This document shows, piece after piece, positions 1 through 7,824 of a stretch of 23,876 nt of DNA (within the stretch, counting starts at the first letter, position 1; every line of letters begins with the position of its first letter). Source of the stretch: an uncultured Collinsella sp. (GTDB taxonomy: Bacteria; Actinomycetota; Coriobacteriia; Coriobacteriales; Coriobacteriaceae). The notes beneath the pieces are model-generated. The model was not told the DNA's origin and searched no databases. It was given only the letters and a program-made list of their open reading frames with translations. Location of the stretch: the NCBI GenBank assembly GCA_900546085.1, contig URBS01000020.1, forward strand, positions 1 through 23,876, given 5' to 3'. Both the position numbers and the translations under genes were made by a program.

Positions 1-37
1 GTTTTGGGTTTAGACGCCTAGCGTAGCCCCCTTCATG

Positions 38-65
38 CCGCCCGTCTCATTCGTGAGACGGGCGG
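38..65 (+). terminator. Perfect stem-loop upstream of rplS, possible terminator of the preceding gene
   Basis: A perfect 12-bp GC-rich stem (38-49 with 54-65) closes on a TTCG tetraloop. The same tetraloop is used by the terminator after rplS. The T-rich stretch begins only about 13 nt after the stem (79-91), so this is not a textbook intrinsic terminator. It probably ends the transcript of the gene to the left, which in many genomes is trmD or rimM but cannot be seen here. Positions 1-37 show no recognisable coding sequence. Confidence 0.45.
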
Positions 66-111
66 TAATCATGTGCGGGTTTTGTCTTTTTGTCAGCGTA
101 AAAAAATGTTC

Positions 112-139
112 TTGCAGCAGAAACCCGCGCGTGTATACT
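112..139 (+). promoter_or_regulatory. Sigma-70-type promoter for rplS
   Basis: A TTGCAG -35 element (112-117) and a TATACT -10 element (134-139) are separated by 16 nt. They lie about 70 nt upstream of the L19 start codon. The leader between them and the gene holds a small inverted repeat, GTGCCG (161-166) with CGGCAC (179-184). That hairpin could be part of a regulatory leader, but I do not recognise it as a known L19 leader class. Confidence 0.55.
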
Positions 140-208
140 CGAATACGTTTGTTCAACTACGTGCCGGCCAAGGTGGTACGGCACCTCTAGAAGAGTAAGG
201 AATTGCAC

Positions 209-550
209 ATGGATTACATCCGCGCAATCGAGCGTCAGCAGATCCGCGAGGACATTCCTCAGGTTCGCGTCGCCGACAACGTCAAGGTTCACTACCGCAT
301 TAAGGAAGGCGACCGCGAGCGCATTCAGGTCTTCCAGGGCGACGTCATCCGCATGGCCGGCGCCGGTGCCCGCGAGACCTTCACCGTCCGCAAGATGTCC
401 TTCGGTGTCGGTGTTGAGCGTACCTTCCCGCTTCACAGCCCCAAGATCGCCAAGCTCGAGGTCGTTCGTCATGGTCGCGTCCGTCGCGCCAAGCTGTACT
501 ACCTCCGCGACAAGGTGGGCAAGGCTGCTCGCATCCCCGAGAAGCGCTAA
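209..550 (+). CDS. rplS: 50S ribosomal protein L19
   Basis: L19 is a structural protein of the large ribosomal subunit that sits at the interface with the 30S subunit. The 113-residue product matches the family's usual length. It shows the typical N-terminus (MDYIRAIERQQ), the basic core with VFQGDVI and the VRRAKLYYLRD stretch near the C-terminus. I chose the ATG at 209 because AAGG (197-200) lies 8 nt upstream. The TTG at 203 would be too close to that ribosome binding site. The gene has its own promoter and is followed directly by an intrinsic terminator, so it appears to be transcribed mostly alone. Codons are strongly biased to C-ending forms, as expected of a highly expressed gene. Confidence 0.97.
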   Translation: MDYIRAIERQQIREDIPQVRVADNVKVHYRIKEGDRERIQVFQGDVIRMAGAGARETFTVRKMSFGVGVERTFPLHSPKIAKLEVVRHGRVRRAKLYYLRDKVGKAARIPEKR

Positions 551-584
551 GAAGATCGCAGCGTCTGTCCACTCGTTTGGACAC

Positions 585-614
585 AAGGGTCACCTTCGGG
601 TGGCCCTTCTTTTT
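585..614 (+). terminator. Intrinsic terminator after rplS
   Basis: A 10-bp stem (585-594 with 599-608, one G-U pair) closes on a TTCG tetraloop and runs into a T-rich tail (607-614). A second small hairpin, TGTCCA/TGGACA (566-571 with 578-583), sits just upstream. Confidence 0.9.
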
Positions 615-643
615 ATCTGATTTGCATGCAAGGAGGGCCTGGT

Positions 644-1432
644 ATGGCCAATATGACGAGCTCGGTTTCGGCATCGCAGGTTGCCGGTGAGTTGGCGAGC
701 GCTACGTTTGAGGAGATCCCCGCCCTCGTGGAGCATTATCGCGAGGACCCGCGCCAGCAGGTGATCAAGGCTTGCGAGCGTGCTCTTAAGCGCCATGCCA
801 AGGAACTTGCCGAGCGCGAGCGCGTCAATGACATGTACGAGCTTATGCATGAGCTTGGCGGCGATGGGGTGGTCGTTGGTGTCGACGAGGTGGGTCGCGG
901 ATCGGTGGCCGGTCCTTTGACGGTATGCGCCGTCTGCCTTCCTATGGAGCCGCGCGTCTGGGGCATCAACGATTCCAAAAAGCTCACGCCGGCGCGCCGC
1001 GAGTTGCTCTCAGTGAAGATTGCCGAGGTGGCGACGGCAATTGGTTTTTGCCATATCGCGCCTAAGGATATCGATGAGATGGGCATGGCCCGCGCCATTC
1101 GAGCCGCTGTCGCGGGCGCCGTGGCCGATACGGGGCTCGAGCCCGATTGCGTGCTTATGGACGGTAACCCCTTGGGCGCCGTTCCCAACGAGCGCGACGT
1201 GGTGAAGGGCGATGCCAAGATCGCCTGTATCGCCGCGGCGTCCATCATGGCCAAGGTCACGCGTGATGAGATGATGGTCGAGTACGATGCCGAGTATCCC
1301 GAGTACCATTTGGCCGAATCGAAAGGCTACGCAAGCCCCGAGCACATCGAGGCCATTCGCAAACATGGACTTTGTCCACTGCACCGCGTGAGCTTTTGCG
1401 GAAACTTTCTGCAGACTGAGCGCCTTTTCTAG
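644..1432 (+). CDS. rnhB: Ribonuclease HII
   Basis: RNase HII cuts the RNA strand of RNA-DNA hybrids and removes single ribonucleotides misincorporated into DNA. The 262-residue protein has the diagnostic DEVGRG motif (residues 81-86, with catalytic Asp81 and Glu82). It also has NDSKKL, a further catalytic Asp in LMDG (about residue 173) and the KGDAK...AAASIMAKVTRD block. An N-terminal helical extension of about 70 residues precedes the catalytic domain, as in many Gram-positive RnhB proteins. I chose the ATG at 644 because AAGGAGGG (630-637) sits 6 nt upstream. The in-frame ATG at 626 lies before this site. Terminators flank the gene on both sides, so it is either read from the rplS promoter by readthrough or from a weak promoter I did not identify. 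Confidence 0.95.
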   Translation: MANMTSSVSASQVAGELASATFEEIPALVEHYREDPRQQVIKACERALKRHAKELAERERVNDMYELMHELGGDGVVVGVDEVGRGSVAGPLTVCAVCLPMEPRVWGINDSKKLTPARRELLSVKIAEVATAIGFCHIAPKDIDEMGMARAIRAAVAGAVADTGLEPDCVLMDGNPLGAVPNERDVVKGDAKIACIAAASIMAKVTRDEMMVEYDAEYPEYHLAESKGYASPEHIEAIRKHGLCPLHRVSFCGNFLQTERLF

Positions 1433-1481
1433 GTCAATTGTGGAGACAGGGACCTCAGGGGTTTTATAAACCTGCTGGTAG

Positions 1482-1523
1482 CGGGCTGTATGCAACACCA
1501 TTGCTGCGTACGGCCCGTTTTTT
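1482..1523 (+). terminator. Intrinsic terminator after rnhB
   Basis: A 13-bp stem (1482-1494 with 1505-1517) includes two G-U pairs, closes a 10-nt loop and is followed by six T residues (1518-1523). It separates rnhB from the yraN-comM-dprA run. Confidence 0.88.
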
Positions 1524-1621
1524 GACGGCATTTGGTCAGCTTTTGGTTTGCTTCCGGTACTTACCCGCATGAAAGGTGCCCTCATCATCGGGGCAATGCA
1601 GCGTGCGGGAAAGGAGACCCC

Positions 1622-2107
1622 ATGAGTGCCGCAAGCAAAAAGAGCAAGACGCAGCAGCTCAAGGAGCGTTGGGAAAACGGCGAGCTCGACTGCGGGGCGA
1701 TGACGCCCGAGTTTATCAAGGGACTCAGTCCCCGCGAGCTGGGCATGCTGGGCGAGCTGATCACCATCGACTACTTTAACGAGCGCGGCTACACCTTGCT
1801 GGAGCAGGGTTATCGTTGCACCGAGGGCGAGGCCGATCTGGTGCTGCTCGATGAGCTCGACGATGTCGTGGTGATGGCCGAGGTCAAGACCAGACGCGTT
1901 GCACTGGATTGCAGCACGCGGGTCTTTCCCGAGGAGGCCGTGGACGCTCAAAAGCAACGCCGCTACCGCCGCATCGCAAGTTGCTATCTCATGGAGCATT
2001 ATCCGCTCAAGGCGATTCGCTTCGATGCCGTGGGTGTCACCATTCGTGGCGGGCATATCGCTGAGATCGAGCATCAGTACAACGCGTTCGATTGGCAGGT
2101 GTCGTGA
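1622..2107 (+). CDS. yraN: YraN/UPF0102 family nuclease-fold protein
   Basis: The protein belongs to the UPF0102 (YraN) family, which has a restriction-endonuclease-like fold. Its biochemical role is still poorly defined, although it is often encoded beside comM, dprA or rnhB. The 161-residue product has the family core: LGELITIDYF, the EGEADLV segment with the presumed metal-binding Glu and Asp, and AEVKTRR, which corresponds to the E-x-K active-site motif. About 40 lysine-rich and acidic residues precede the core, making it longer at the N-terminus than most members. I chose the ATG at 1622 because of the AAAGGAGA site at 1610-1617. The TGA stop overlaps the comM start by one base, which indicates translational coupling. 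Confidence 0.88.
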   Translation: MSAASKKSKTQQLKERWENGELDCGAMTPEFIKGLSPRELGMLGELITIDYFNERGYTLLEQGYRCTEGEADLVLLDELDDVVVMAEVKTRRVALDCSTRVFPEEAVDAQKQRRYRRIASCYLMEHYPLKAIRFDAVGVTIRGGHIAEIEHQYNAFDWQVS

Positions 2108-3630
2108 TGGCGTTCGAGACGTTTGCCGTTCACGCGGCCTGCATCCGTGGCGTCGAGGCGATTCACGTCACGGTCGAGGTCTCGCTTGCCGGTGGTGTTC
2201 CGGGCATCCAAATGCTCGGCATTCCGAGCATGGAGGTGATGGAGTCACGCGGTCGTATTCGCTGCGCGATGCGCTCCGCCGGGTTCGAGATCCCACGCTC
2301 GGGCATTACGGTCAACCTAGCGCCCGGCGATATCCGCAAGACCGGTAGCGGCTTTGACCTGCCCATCGCCATCGCGGTTCTAGCGGCCGATGGTCAGATT
2401 CCCCGTGACAACCTCGATCGCTGCCTTATCGCCGGCGAGCTTGGCTTGGACGGTACGGTGCTTCCTGTCAAGGGCGAGGTGGCGTTTCAGCTATTGGCTC
2501 GCGACATGGGGCTGTCTTTTATCGCCGGCAGGTCCGACCAGCATGTGCCACTCGCGGGCGTGGATTGCGGCTTTATCGATCATTTGTCTCAGCTTGCCCA
2601 TGGCATGGGCGAGGCGGCTCGGCACTATCTGGATTCCGAGGGCGTCGAGGCGACCTTTGAGCCTGAGCTCGACTATGCCGACGTGCTGGGGCAGGAAGTC
2701 GCTAAACGCGGCATGGCGCTTGCGGCGGCAGGAGAACTCGGCTTGCTCATGATCGGGTCCCCGGGATCGGGCAAGACGATGCTCGCGCGTCGTATGACCG
2801 GCATCCTGCCCGAGCTTTCCGTTGAGGATCAACAGGCGGCGCTGTGCATCCATTCGGTTTTGGGTGAGAACATTGATGGCTTGTTGGCGGGGCACCGGCC
2901 CTTCCGCAGTCCTCATCACAGTATTTCGACCGCAGGTCTTATCGGCGGTGGGCGCCCGGTGCACCCGGGTGAGATCAGCCTTGCTCATGGCGGCGTGCTC
3001 TTTTTGGACGAGCTTGCCGAGTTTCCCACGGGTGTGCTGCAGACGCTGCGTCAGCCCATCGAGCGCGGCTACGTCAGGATCGTACGCGTCGACGGGGCTT
3101 TTACCTTCCCGTCGCGCTTTCAGCTGCTGGCTGCGAGCAATCCCTGCCCCTGCGGCTTTTTGGGCGATCGTGAGGTACCGTGTCGCTGCTCGGCGGCGAT
3201 GGTCGAGCGCTATCGGTCTAAACTGCGCGGTCCTTTGGCCGACCGTATCGACATGATGATCGACGTGACCCGTCCCGACCCCCAAGTGATTATCGAGGGT
3301 GCGGAGGGTATGTCGTCGGCCGAGTTGCGTGACTACGTTGTGCGCGGTCGCGCCTTTCGCGCCTGGCGCGAATCCCGTATGGACGATGCGGATGCCGAGG
3401 CCGAGGATGACGAGACACGGTCTATTGACGGCGTCGTTTCGACCTTTGAGCTCGATGATGCTGCCGAGAAATGCGTACTCGGCCTGTCCAAACGCACGCA
3501 TCTCACGGGCCGCGGCATCGTGCGCCTGGTGCGCATCGCGCGTACAATCGCTGACGTCGCCGAGAGCGAGCAGGTGACGCAGGACCATGTGCTCGAGGCG
3601 GCGATGTACCAGGGAAGGAGGGACCAATGA
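2107..3630 (+). CDS. comM: ComM/YifB-type magnesium-chelatase-like AAA+ ATPase
   Basis: ComM is a hexameric AAA+ helicase that promotes branch migration when incoming DNA is integrated during natural transformation. Homologues also occur in species not known to be transformable. The 507-residue protein has the full YifB layout: an N-terminal Lon-protease-like domain (about residues 1-170, with VPGIQMLG and NLAPGDIRK), Walker A GSPGSGKT at 217-224 and Walker B LFLDE at about 298-302. It also has the AASNPCPCGFLGD cysteine motif and the ADRIDMMIDV arginine-containing segment, and ends in the C-terminal Mg_chelatase domain. The start ATG at 2107 overlaps the yraN stop, and the gene's own stop overlaps the dprA start. 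Membership is certain. A role in transformation is inferred from the adjacent dprA. Confidence 0.94.
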   Translation: MAFETFAVHAACIRGVEAIHVTVEVSLAGGVPGIQMLGIPSMEVMESRGRIRCAMRSAGFEIPRSGITVNLAPGDIRKTGSGFDLPIAIAVLAADGQIPRDNLDRCLIAGELGLDGTVLPVKGEVAFQLLARDMGLSFIAGRSDQHVPLAGVDCGFIDHLSQLAHGMGEAARHYLDSEGVEATFEPELDYADVLGQEVAKRGMALAAAGELGLLMIGSPGSGKTMLARRMTGILPELSVEDQQAALCIHSVLGENIDGLLAGHRPFRSPHHSISTAGLIGGGRPVHPGEISLAHGGVLFLDELAEFPTGVLQTLRQPIERGYVRIVRVDGAFTFPSRFQLLAASNPCPCGFLGDREVPCRCSAAMVERYRSKLRGPLADRIDMMIDVTRPDPQVIIEGAEGMSSAELRDYVVRGRAFRAWRESRMDDADAEAEDDETRSIDGVVSTFELDDAAEKCVLGLSKRTHLTGRGIVRLVRIARTIADVAESEQVTQDHVLEAAMYQGRRDQ

Positions 3631-4562
3631 TAGCCGAGGGGACCTTTGAGCTGCATCCAGGTGATGCGTTGTATCCCGAGACCGTTTTGGAGCTTTCTGA
3701 TGTACCCCAGACGCTTTATGTGCGTGGCAATCCCGAGGTGCTTTCGACACCCGCGCTCTCCATCATCGGCGCGCGCAAGGCCTCGCCGTATGGTCTTGCC
3801 GTGGCAGAGCTTGCGGCAAAGGTGGCGGTCGAGGCGGGAGTGACGGTAGTTTCGGGCGGCGCGGTCGGTTGTGACCAGGCCTCGGGTTGGGCTGCGGTCA
3901 ACGCCGGCGGCAAACACGTCGTGGTGCTGGGGACGGGCGCCGACGTGGTCTACCCGCGTTCGAGCGCGGGGCTTATTATGCGCACGCTCGATACGGGTGG
4001 CGCGGTCGTGTCGATCTCTCCGTGGGGCATGGGTCCGCGCAAGTTTGCCTTTCCGCGCCGCAATCGCGTGATCGCGGCCCTGTCGCAAGCCCTCTTTGTT
4101 TCCGAGGCGGGTATGCCTTCCGGGACGTTTTCTACAGCCGAGGCTGCTATGGATTTGGGGCGCGAACTTCTTGTCGTGCCGGGGTCGATCCTATCGCCCG
4201 AGTCGCGTGGCACGAATTACCTCATTGCGAACGGTGCTTGCTGCATCATCGACGAGGAATCTATCGAGATGGCTATCTCACGCATCTACGGCACCCTGCG
4301 CTACTCGCGCCCCGATGCTCCCGGCATTGCCGACCTGGATCCAACACAGCAGACCGTGATGCATGCGCTCATCGCCTCTCCGCTCAAGGTCGACGACATT
4401 GCGGCGCTCGTCTCGCTCGATGCTGTCGGCGTACTTAAGCTCCTGGGTTCGCTTGAGCTCGAGGGTCTTATCGAGCGCATGATGGATGGAAGGTATGCGC
4501 CCTCCAAGTTTGCCCTTCACGCCCAGACACCCTTCGGTCACAATGGAAAACATGTCAATTAG
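3627..4562 (+). CDS. dprA: DNA-processing protein DprA (Smf)
   Basis: DprA binds incoming single-stranded DNA and loads RecA during transformation. The 311-residue protein contains the Rossmann-like core: IGARKAS at about 47-53, SGGAVGCD at 76-83, FPRRNRVIA at about 142-150 and the SGTFSTAEAA...GRELLVVPG block. A winged-helix domain follows at about 240-295. The N-terminal SAM/HhH domain found in many DprA proteins is missing, because only about 40 residues precede the core. The usual GxD-x-x-AH pattern after SGG is altered to GCDQASGWAA. The ATG overlaps the comM stop (ATGA) and has a strong GGAAGGAGGG site. It is the third gene of the yraN-comM-dprA run and lies 14 nt before trmFO. Confidence 0.95.
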   Translation: MIAEGTFELHPGDALYPETVLELSDVPQTLYVRGNPEVLSTPALSIIGARKASPYGLAVAELAAKVAVEAGVTVVSGGAVGCDQASGWAAVNAGGKHVVVLGTGADVVYPRSSAGLIMRTLDTGGAVVSISPWGMGPRKFAFPRRNRVIAALSQALFVSEAGMPSGTFSTAEAAMDLGRELLVVPGSILSPESRGTNYLIANGACCIIDEESIEMAISRIYGTLRYSRPDAPGIADLDPTQQTVMHALIASPLKVDDIAALVSLDAVGVLKLLGSLELEGLIERMMDGRYAPSKFALHAQTPFGHNGKHVN

Positions 4563-4576
4563 AAAGGTGTTTGCAG

Positions 4577-5914
4577 ATGCTGTTTGATCAGGTGACGGTT
4601 ATCGGTGGCGGTCTGGCGGGTTCGGAGTGCGCGATTCAGCTTGCAGATCGCGGGTTCGCCGTAAAGCTGTGCGAGATGCGCCCCCAGGTTAGCTCCCCGG
4701 CCCACCATACCGATCACCTGGCAGAGCTCGTCTGTTCCAATTCGTTTAAGTCGACCCGTCCGGATTCCGCGGCTGGATTGCTGAAGGCCGAGCTTGAGCG
4801 CATGGGTTCAGTCCTGCTCGATTGCGCCCATCGCGCGGCTGTTCCCGCCGGTGGCGCCTTGGCGGTCGACCGCGTCAAGTTTTCCGAGTTTGTCGAGGCC
4901 GAGGTTGCCGCCCGTCCCAATATCGAGATCATTCACGGCGAGGTCACGCAGATTCCCGAAGGTCACGTGGTCATTGCCGCTGGCCCCTTGTGCTCGCCGG
5001 CGCTGAGCGAAGAGGTCATGAAGCTCGTCGGTGGCGACGCCCTTGCGTTCTTCGATGCCGCGGCGCCGATCGTCGATGCCTCCACGCTCGATATGAACGT
5101 GCTGTTCTCGCAGTCGCGCTACGAGGAGCAGGGGAGCGGCGACTATCTCAACGCTCCGCTCAATAAGGAGGAGTACGAGGCCTTTATCGAGGCGCTTACT
5201 ACGGCCGACCGCGTGGTGCTCAAGGACTTTGAGGGCGGCGATCTGTTCCAGGCCTGCCAGCCTGCCGAGGAAGTTGCGCGCACCGGCAAGGACGCCATTC
5301 GCTTTGGCGCCATGAAGCCCGTCGGCCTCACCGACCCGCGAACCGGTTGTCGTCCCTGGGCGGCGATTCAGCTGCGTGCCGAGAATAAGGAGAAGACCGC
5401 CTATAACCTGGTGGGCTTCCAGACCAACTTGACCTTTGGCGAGCAGAAGCGCGTCTTCCATATGGTGCCGGGCCTGGAGAACGCTGAGTTCTTCCGCTAC
5501 GGTGTCATGCACCGTAATACCTTTGTCGACGCCCCGCACGTGCTCGATGGCACTTTTGCCGTGCCCGGCACCGGCGTGCGCCTGGCTGGTCAGATCACCG
5601 GCACCGAGGGGTACATGGAAGCCGTGGCGACGGGTCTGCTCGCGGCGCTCAACACCTATGCCGAGGCTATCGGGGCCGCGGGCGTCGAGTTGCCGCGTGT
5701 GGGCGCCCTGGGTGCGCTCGTGGGCTATGCGACCGATCCTGCCACCGTGGGCTATCAGCCTATGCATGTCAACTTTGGCCTGGTGCCGCCACTCGAGGAT
5801 GGTAAGCGCCGCAGCAAGCGCGACCGCTACCAGGCCTATGCGGACCGTGCGCTCGAGGCCCTTGATGCCTATCTGGCCACTCGCCCCGATTTGTTTGGAG
5901 GAGACCGGTCATAG
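4577..5914 (+). CDS. trmFO: Methylenetetrahydrofolate-tRNA-(uracil-5-)-methyltransferase TrmFO
   Basis: TrmFO is a flavoenzyme that makes 5-methyluridine at position 54 in the T-loop of tRNA, taking the one-carbon unit from methylenetetrahydrofolate. The 445-residue product has the FAD-binding GGGLAGSE motif at residues 10-17. It also has the CSNSFKS segment with Cys53 and FQACQPAEE with Cys227, which match the two cysteines important for catalysis in characterised family members. FGAMKPVGLTDPRTG and the C-terminal QITGTEGYMEA block are also conserved. I chose the ATG at 4577 because AGAAAGGTG lies about 7 nt upstream. The TAG stop at 5912-5914 overlaps the first codon of the Xer recombinase gene. 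Confidence 0.96.
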   Translation: MLFDQVTVIGGGLAGSECAIQLADRGFAVKLCEMRPQVSSPAHHTDHLAELVCSNSFKSTRPDSAAGLLKAELERMGSVLLDCAHRAAVPAGGALAVDRVKFSEFVEAEVAARPNIEIIHGEVTQIPEGHVVIAAGPLCSPALSEEVMKLVGGDALAFFDAAAPIVDASTLDMNVLFSQSRYEEQGSGDYLNAPLNKEEYEAFIEALTTADRVVLKDFEGGDLFQACQPAEEVARTGKDAIRFGAMKPVGLTDPRTGCRPWAAIQLRAENKEKTAYNLVGFQTNLTFGEQKRVFHMVPGLENAEFFRYGVMHRNTFVDAPHVLDGTFAVPGTGVRLAGQITGTEGYMEAVATGLLAALNTYAEAIGAAGVELPRVGALGALVGYATDPATVGYQPMHVNFGLVPPLEDGKRRSKRDRYQAYADRALEALDAYLATRPDLFGGDRS

Positions 5915-6831
5915 CCTTTGACCTGTACGACACCGTCGACTCGTTTATCGCCTATATCTCACGTGTCGAGGGACTTTCTCCCAACACGGTGACGGCCTAT
6001 GGCTCGAGGCTGGAGCGTTTTGCTGCCTGGTGCGAGCGTGAGGATATAGATGCTTTCGCTGCCGACGTGCGCACCATTCGTCGCTATCTTGCCGAACTTT
6101 CGCGTGAGCAGGTGGCTCCCCGAACGCTTGCGGCACACCTGTCTGCCATTCGCTCGCTCTATCGGTGGATGGCTGCCGAGGGGGTCGTGGAGGGCGATGT
6201 GGTCTCGGCAATTTCCTCGCCCAAGCTCCCACGCGATCTACCCGGTGTGCTGACGACCCAACAGGTGGAGGCGCTGCTCAAGACGCCTGATACCTCAACA
6301 CCCGCGGGACTGCGCGATGCGGCGATGCTCGAGCTGCTCTATGCCTCGGGCGCCCGTATCTCTGAGCTCGCAGCACTCAATGTGGAGTCCATTGCGTGGT
6401 CCGAACGCACGCTGCGCCTGTGGGGCAAGGGGAGCAAAGAACGTATCGTCCCTCTGTATCGTCGCGCGCTCGAGGCGACGCGTCTCTATATTGAGGAGGG
6501 GCGGCCGGAGTTGCTCGCTCAGGCAAAGCGCCGTGACCCCACTACCGGGCCGCATCCGCTGCTTATATCGGCGCGCGGTAATCGCATGAGTGCCGCCATG
6601 CTCAGGCGGCGGTTCCATACTCTGGCGACACTCGCCGGCATTCCGGCCGACATCGCCCCGCATGCGATGCGCCATACCTTTGCGACCGACTTGCTCGAGG
6701 GCGGTGCGGACCTGCGCTCGGTTCAAGAGCTGCTGGGTCATGCGAGCCTGTCCACGACGCAGATCTACACGCACCTCACGCCCGATCGGCTCAAACGTGC
6801 CGTGGCTCAAGCCCATCCCCGAGGCGAATAG
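5911..6831 (+). CDS. xerC: Xer-type site-specific tyrosine recombinase (probable AUA start)
   Basis: XerC/XerD recombinases resolve chromosome dimers at dif during cell division. The protein has the SAM-like N-terminal core-binding domain and all six catalytic residues of a tyrosine recombinase. Numbered from position 5911 these are Arg149 (GARISEL), Lys173 (GKGSKE), His251 and Arg254 (HAMRHTF), His277 (LGHASLS) and Tyr286 (TQIYTHL). With this start it has 306 residues, the normal Xer length. The frame has no ATG, GTG or TTG between an in-frame stop at 5863 and GTG at 5989. Homology to the Xer N-terminus (LSPNT and the residues before it) begins well upstream of 5989. GGAGGAG (5897-5903) stands 7 nt before ATA at 5911, so ATA is the best-placed start. 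Whether it is XerC or XerD cannot be decided from the sequence alone. Confidence 0.9.
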   Translation: MAFDLYDTVDSFIAYISRVEGLSPNTVTAYGSRLERFAAWCEREDIDAFAADVRTIRRYLAELSREQVAPRTLAAHLSAIRSLYRWMAAEGVVEGDVVSAISSPKLPRDLPGVLTTQQVEALLKTPDTSTPAGLRDAAMLELLYASGARISELAALNVESIAWSERTLRLWGKGSKERIVPLYRRALEATRLYIEEGRPELLAQAKRRDPTTGPHPLLISARGNRMSAAMLRRRFHTLATLAGIPADIAPHAMRHTFATDLLEGGADLRSVQELLGHASLSTTQIYTHLTPDRLKRAVAQAHPRGE

Positions 6832-6880
6832 TGGCTGGGACGTCCCGCGCCGCACTCAGGTGTGTGGTTTTGATTGCGGG

Positions 6881-6909
6881 TTGGCACGAAGATGCATTCC
6901 TGCTATCAT
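6881..6909 (+). promoter_or_regulatory. Strong promoter for rpsB-tsf
   Basis: The -35 element TTGGCA (6881-6886) and -10 element TATCAT (6904-6909) have an ideal 17-nt spacer. A TGC extension (6901-6903) precedes the -10. It lies 50 nt after the Xer gene and about 140 nt before rpsB, leaving a long untranslated leader. Confidence 0.75.
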
Positions 6910-6914
6910 TCATC

Positions 6915-7050
6915 GGGTTGCTTCACGGCAACATGTTTTTATCACGCACGCGCGGCTACTTCATACCGTGGTGCCCGGGCTTTGGTAGCACATGTCCGGG
7001 TTGGTTTTGGAGGATGACCCCGCGCGGAGGCAAACCACAGGAGGTTTAAC
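6915..7050 (+). promoter_or_regulatory. Long 5' leader of rpsB, possible autoregulatory RNA
   Basis: About 135 nt of non-coding leader separate the promoter from the rpsB start. It contains a hairpin with CCCGG (6974-6978) pairing with CCGGG (6996-7000), followed by a purine-rich stretch and the AGGAGG site at 7039-7044. In other bacteria S2 represses its own mRNA by binding the rpsB leader, so a similar role is plausible. I do not see a motif I can name with certainty. A 72-codon GTG-started reading frame crosses this region, but nothing in it looks like a protein. Confidence 0.35.
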
Positions 7051-7779
7051 ATGGCTACCAAGATTAATATCCGCACCCTGCTCGAGGCCGGCTGCCACTT
7101 CGGTCACCAGACCCGTCGCTGGAACCCCAAGATGAAGCCGTTCATCTTCGGTGAGCGCAACGGCATCTACATCCTCGACCTCAAGCAGACCATCCTCGAC
7201 GCCGACCAGGCCTACACCTTCGTCAAGAACGTCGCCAAGGGTGGCAACGTGCTGTTCGTCGGCACAAAAAAGCAGGCTCAGGAGGCCGTCAAGAACGCTG
7301 CTGAGCGCGCTAATATGCCCTACATCAACCAGCGTTGGCTCGGCGGTATGCTGACCAACTTCGTCACCATCCGCTCCCGCATCAACCGCATGGAGGAGCT
7401 CGAGGCCATGGTCGAGGACGGCCGCATGGCAGTGCTCCCCAAGAAGGAGCAGGCTGTGCTCGGCAAGGAGCTCACCAAGCTCCAGACCAACCTCGGTGGT
7501 GCCCGCGACATGAAGGGTCTGCCCCAGGCTCTCTTCGTCATCGACACCAAGCGCGAGGAGAACGCCATCAAGGAGGCTCAGCGCCTGAACATCCCCGTCG
7601 TCGCTCTGATCGACACCAACTCCGATCCCGACGAGGTCGAGTACGGCATCCCCTGCAACGATGACGCTATCTCTGCTGTCACCCTTATGTGCGAGCTCAT
7701 GGCTGACGCCTGCCTCGCTGGCTCCGGCAAGGAGCAGGTCTCCGAGGCCGAGATGGCCGCTGAGCCCAAGGCCGAGTAA
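7051..7779 (+). CDS. rpsB: 30S ribosomal protein S2
   Basis: S2 is needed for late assembly of the 30S subunit and for binding S1 and initiating mRNA. The 242-residue protein has the N-terminal signature LLEAGCHFGHQTRRWNPKM, the FVGTKKQAQ and QRWLGGMLTNF segments, and the VIDTKREENAI...VALIDTNSDPD block. It ends in an acidic, Ala/Glu-rich tail. The ATG at 7051 follows the AGGAGG site by 6 nt. rpsB is followed 45 nt later by tsf, the near-universal partner, and both end at the terminator at 8718-8752. Codon use is that of a highly expressed gene. Confidence 0.98.
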   Translation: MATKINIRTLLEAGCHFGHQTRRWNPKMKPFIFGERNGIYILDLKQTILDADQAYTFVKNVAKGGNVLFVGTKKQAQEAVKNAAERANMPYINQRWLGGMLTNFVTIRSRINRMEELEAMVEDGRMAVLPKKEQAVLGKELTKLQTNLGGARDMKGLPQALFVIDTKREENAIKEAQRLNIPVVALIDTNSDPDEVEYGIPCNDDAISAVTLMCELMADACLAGSGKEQVSEAEMAAEPKAE

Positions 7780-7824
7780 ATCAGTCTTAGTTAATTCTTT
7801 TTCATCTCTTTGAAAGGAACCACA

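Noticed and set aside
1436..1475. A GGAGACAGGGACC stretch and CAGG/CCTG hairpin after rnhB, thought at first to be another REP-like copy
   Set aside because: It lacks the CACTCAT/ATGAGTG arms and the GGGACAGAC core, so the resemblance is too short to count.
6831..7049. A 72-codon frame between the Xer gene and rpsB
   Set aside because: It overlaps the rpsB promoter and leader, has no ribosome binding site of its own and its product shows no recognisable features.
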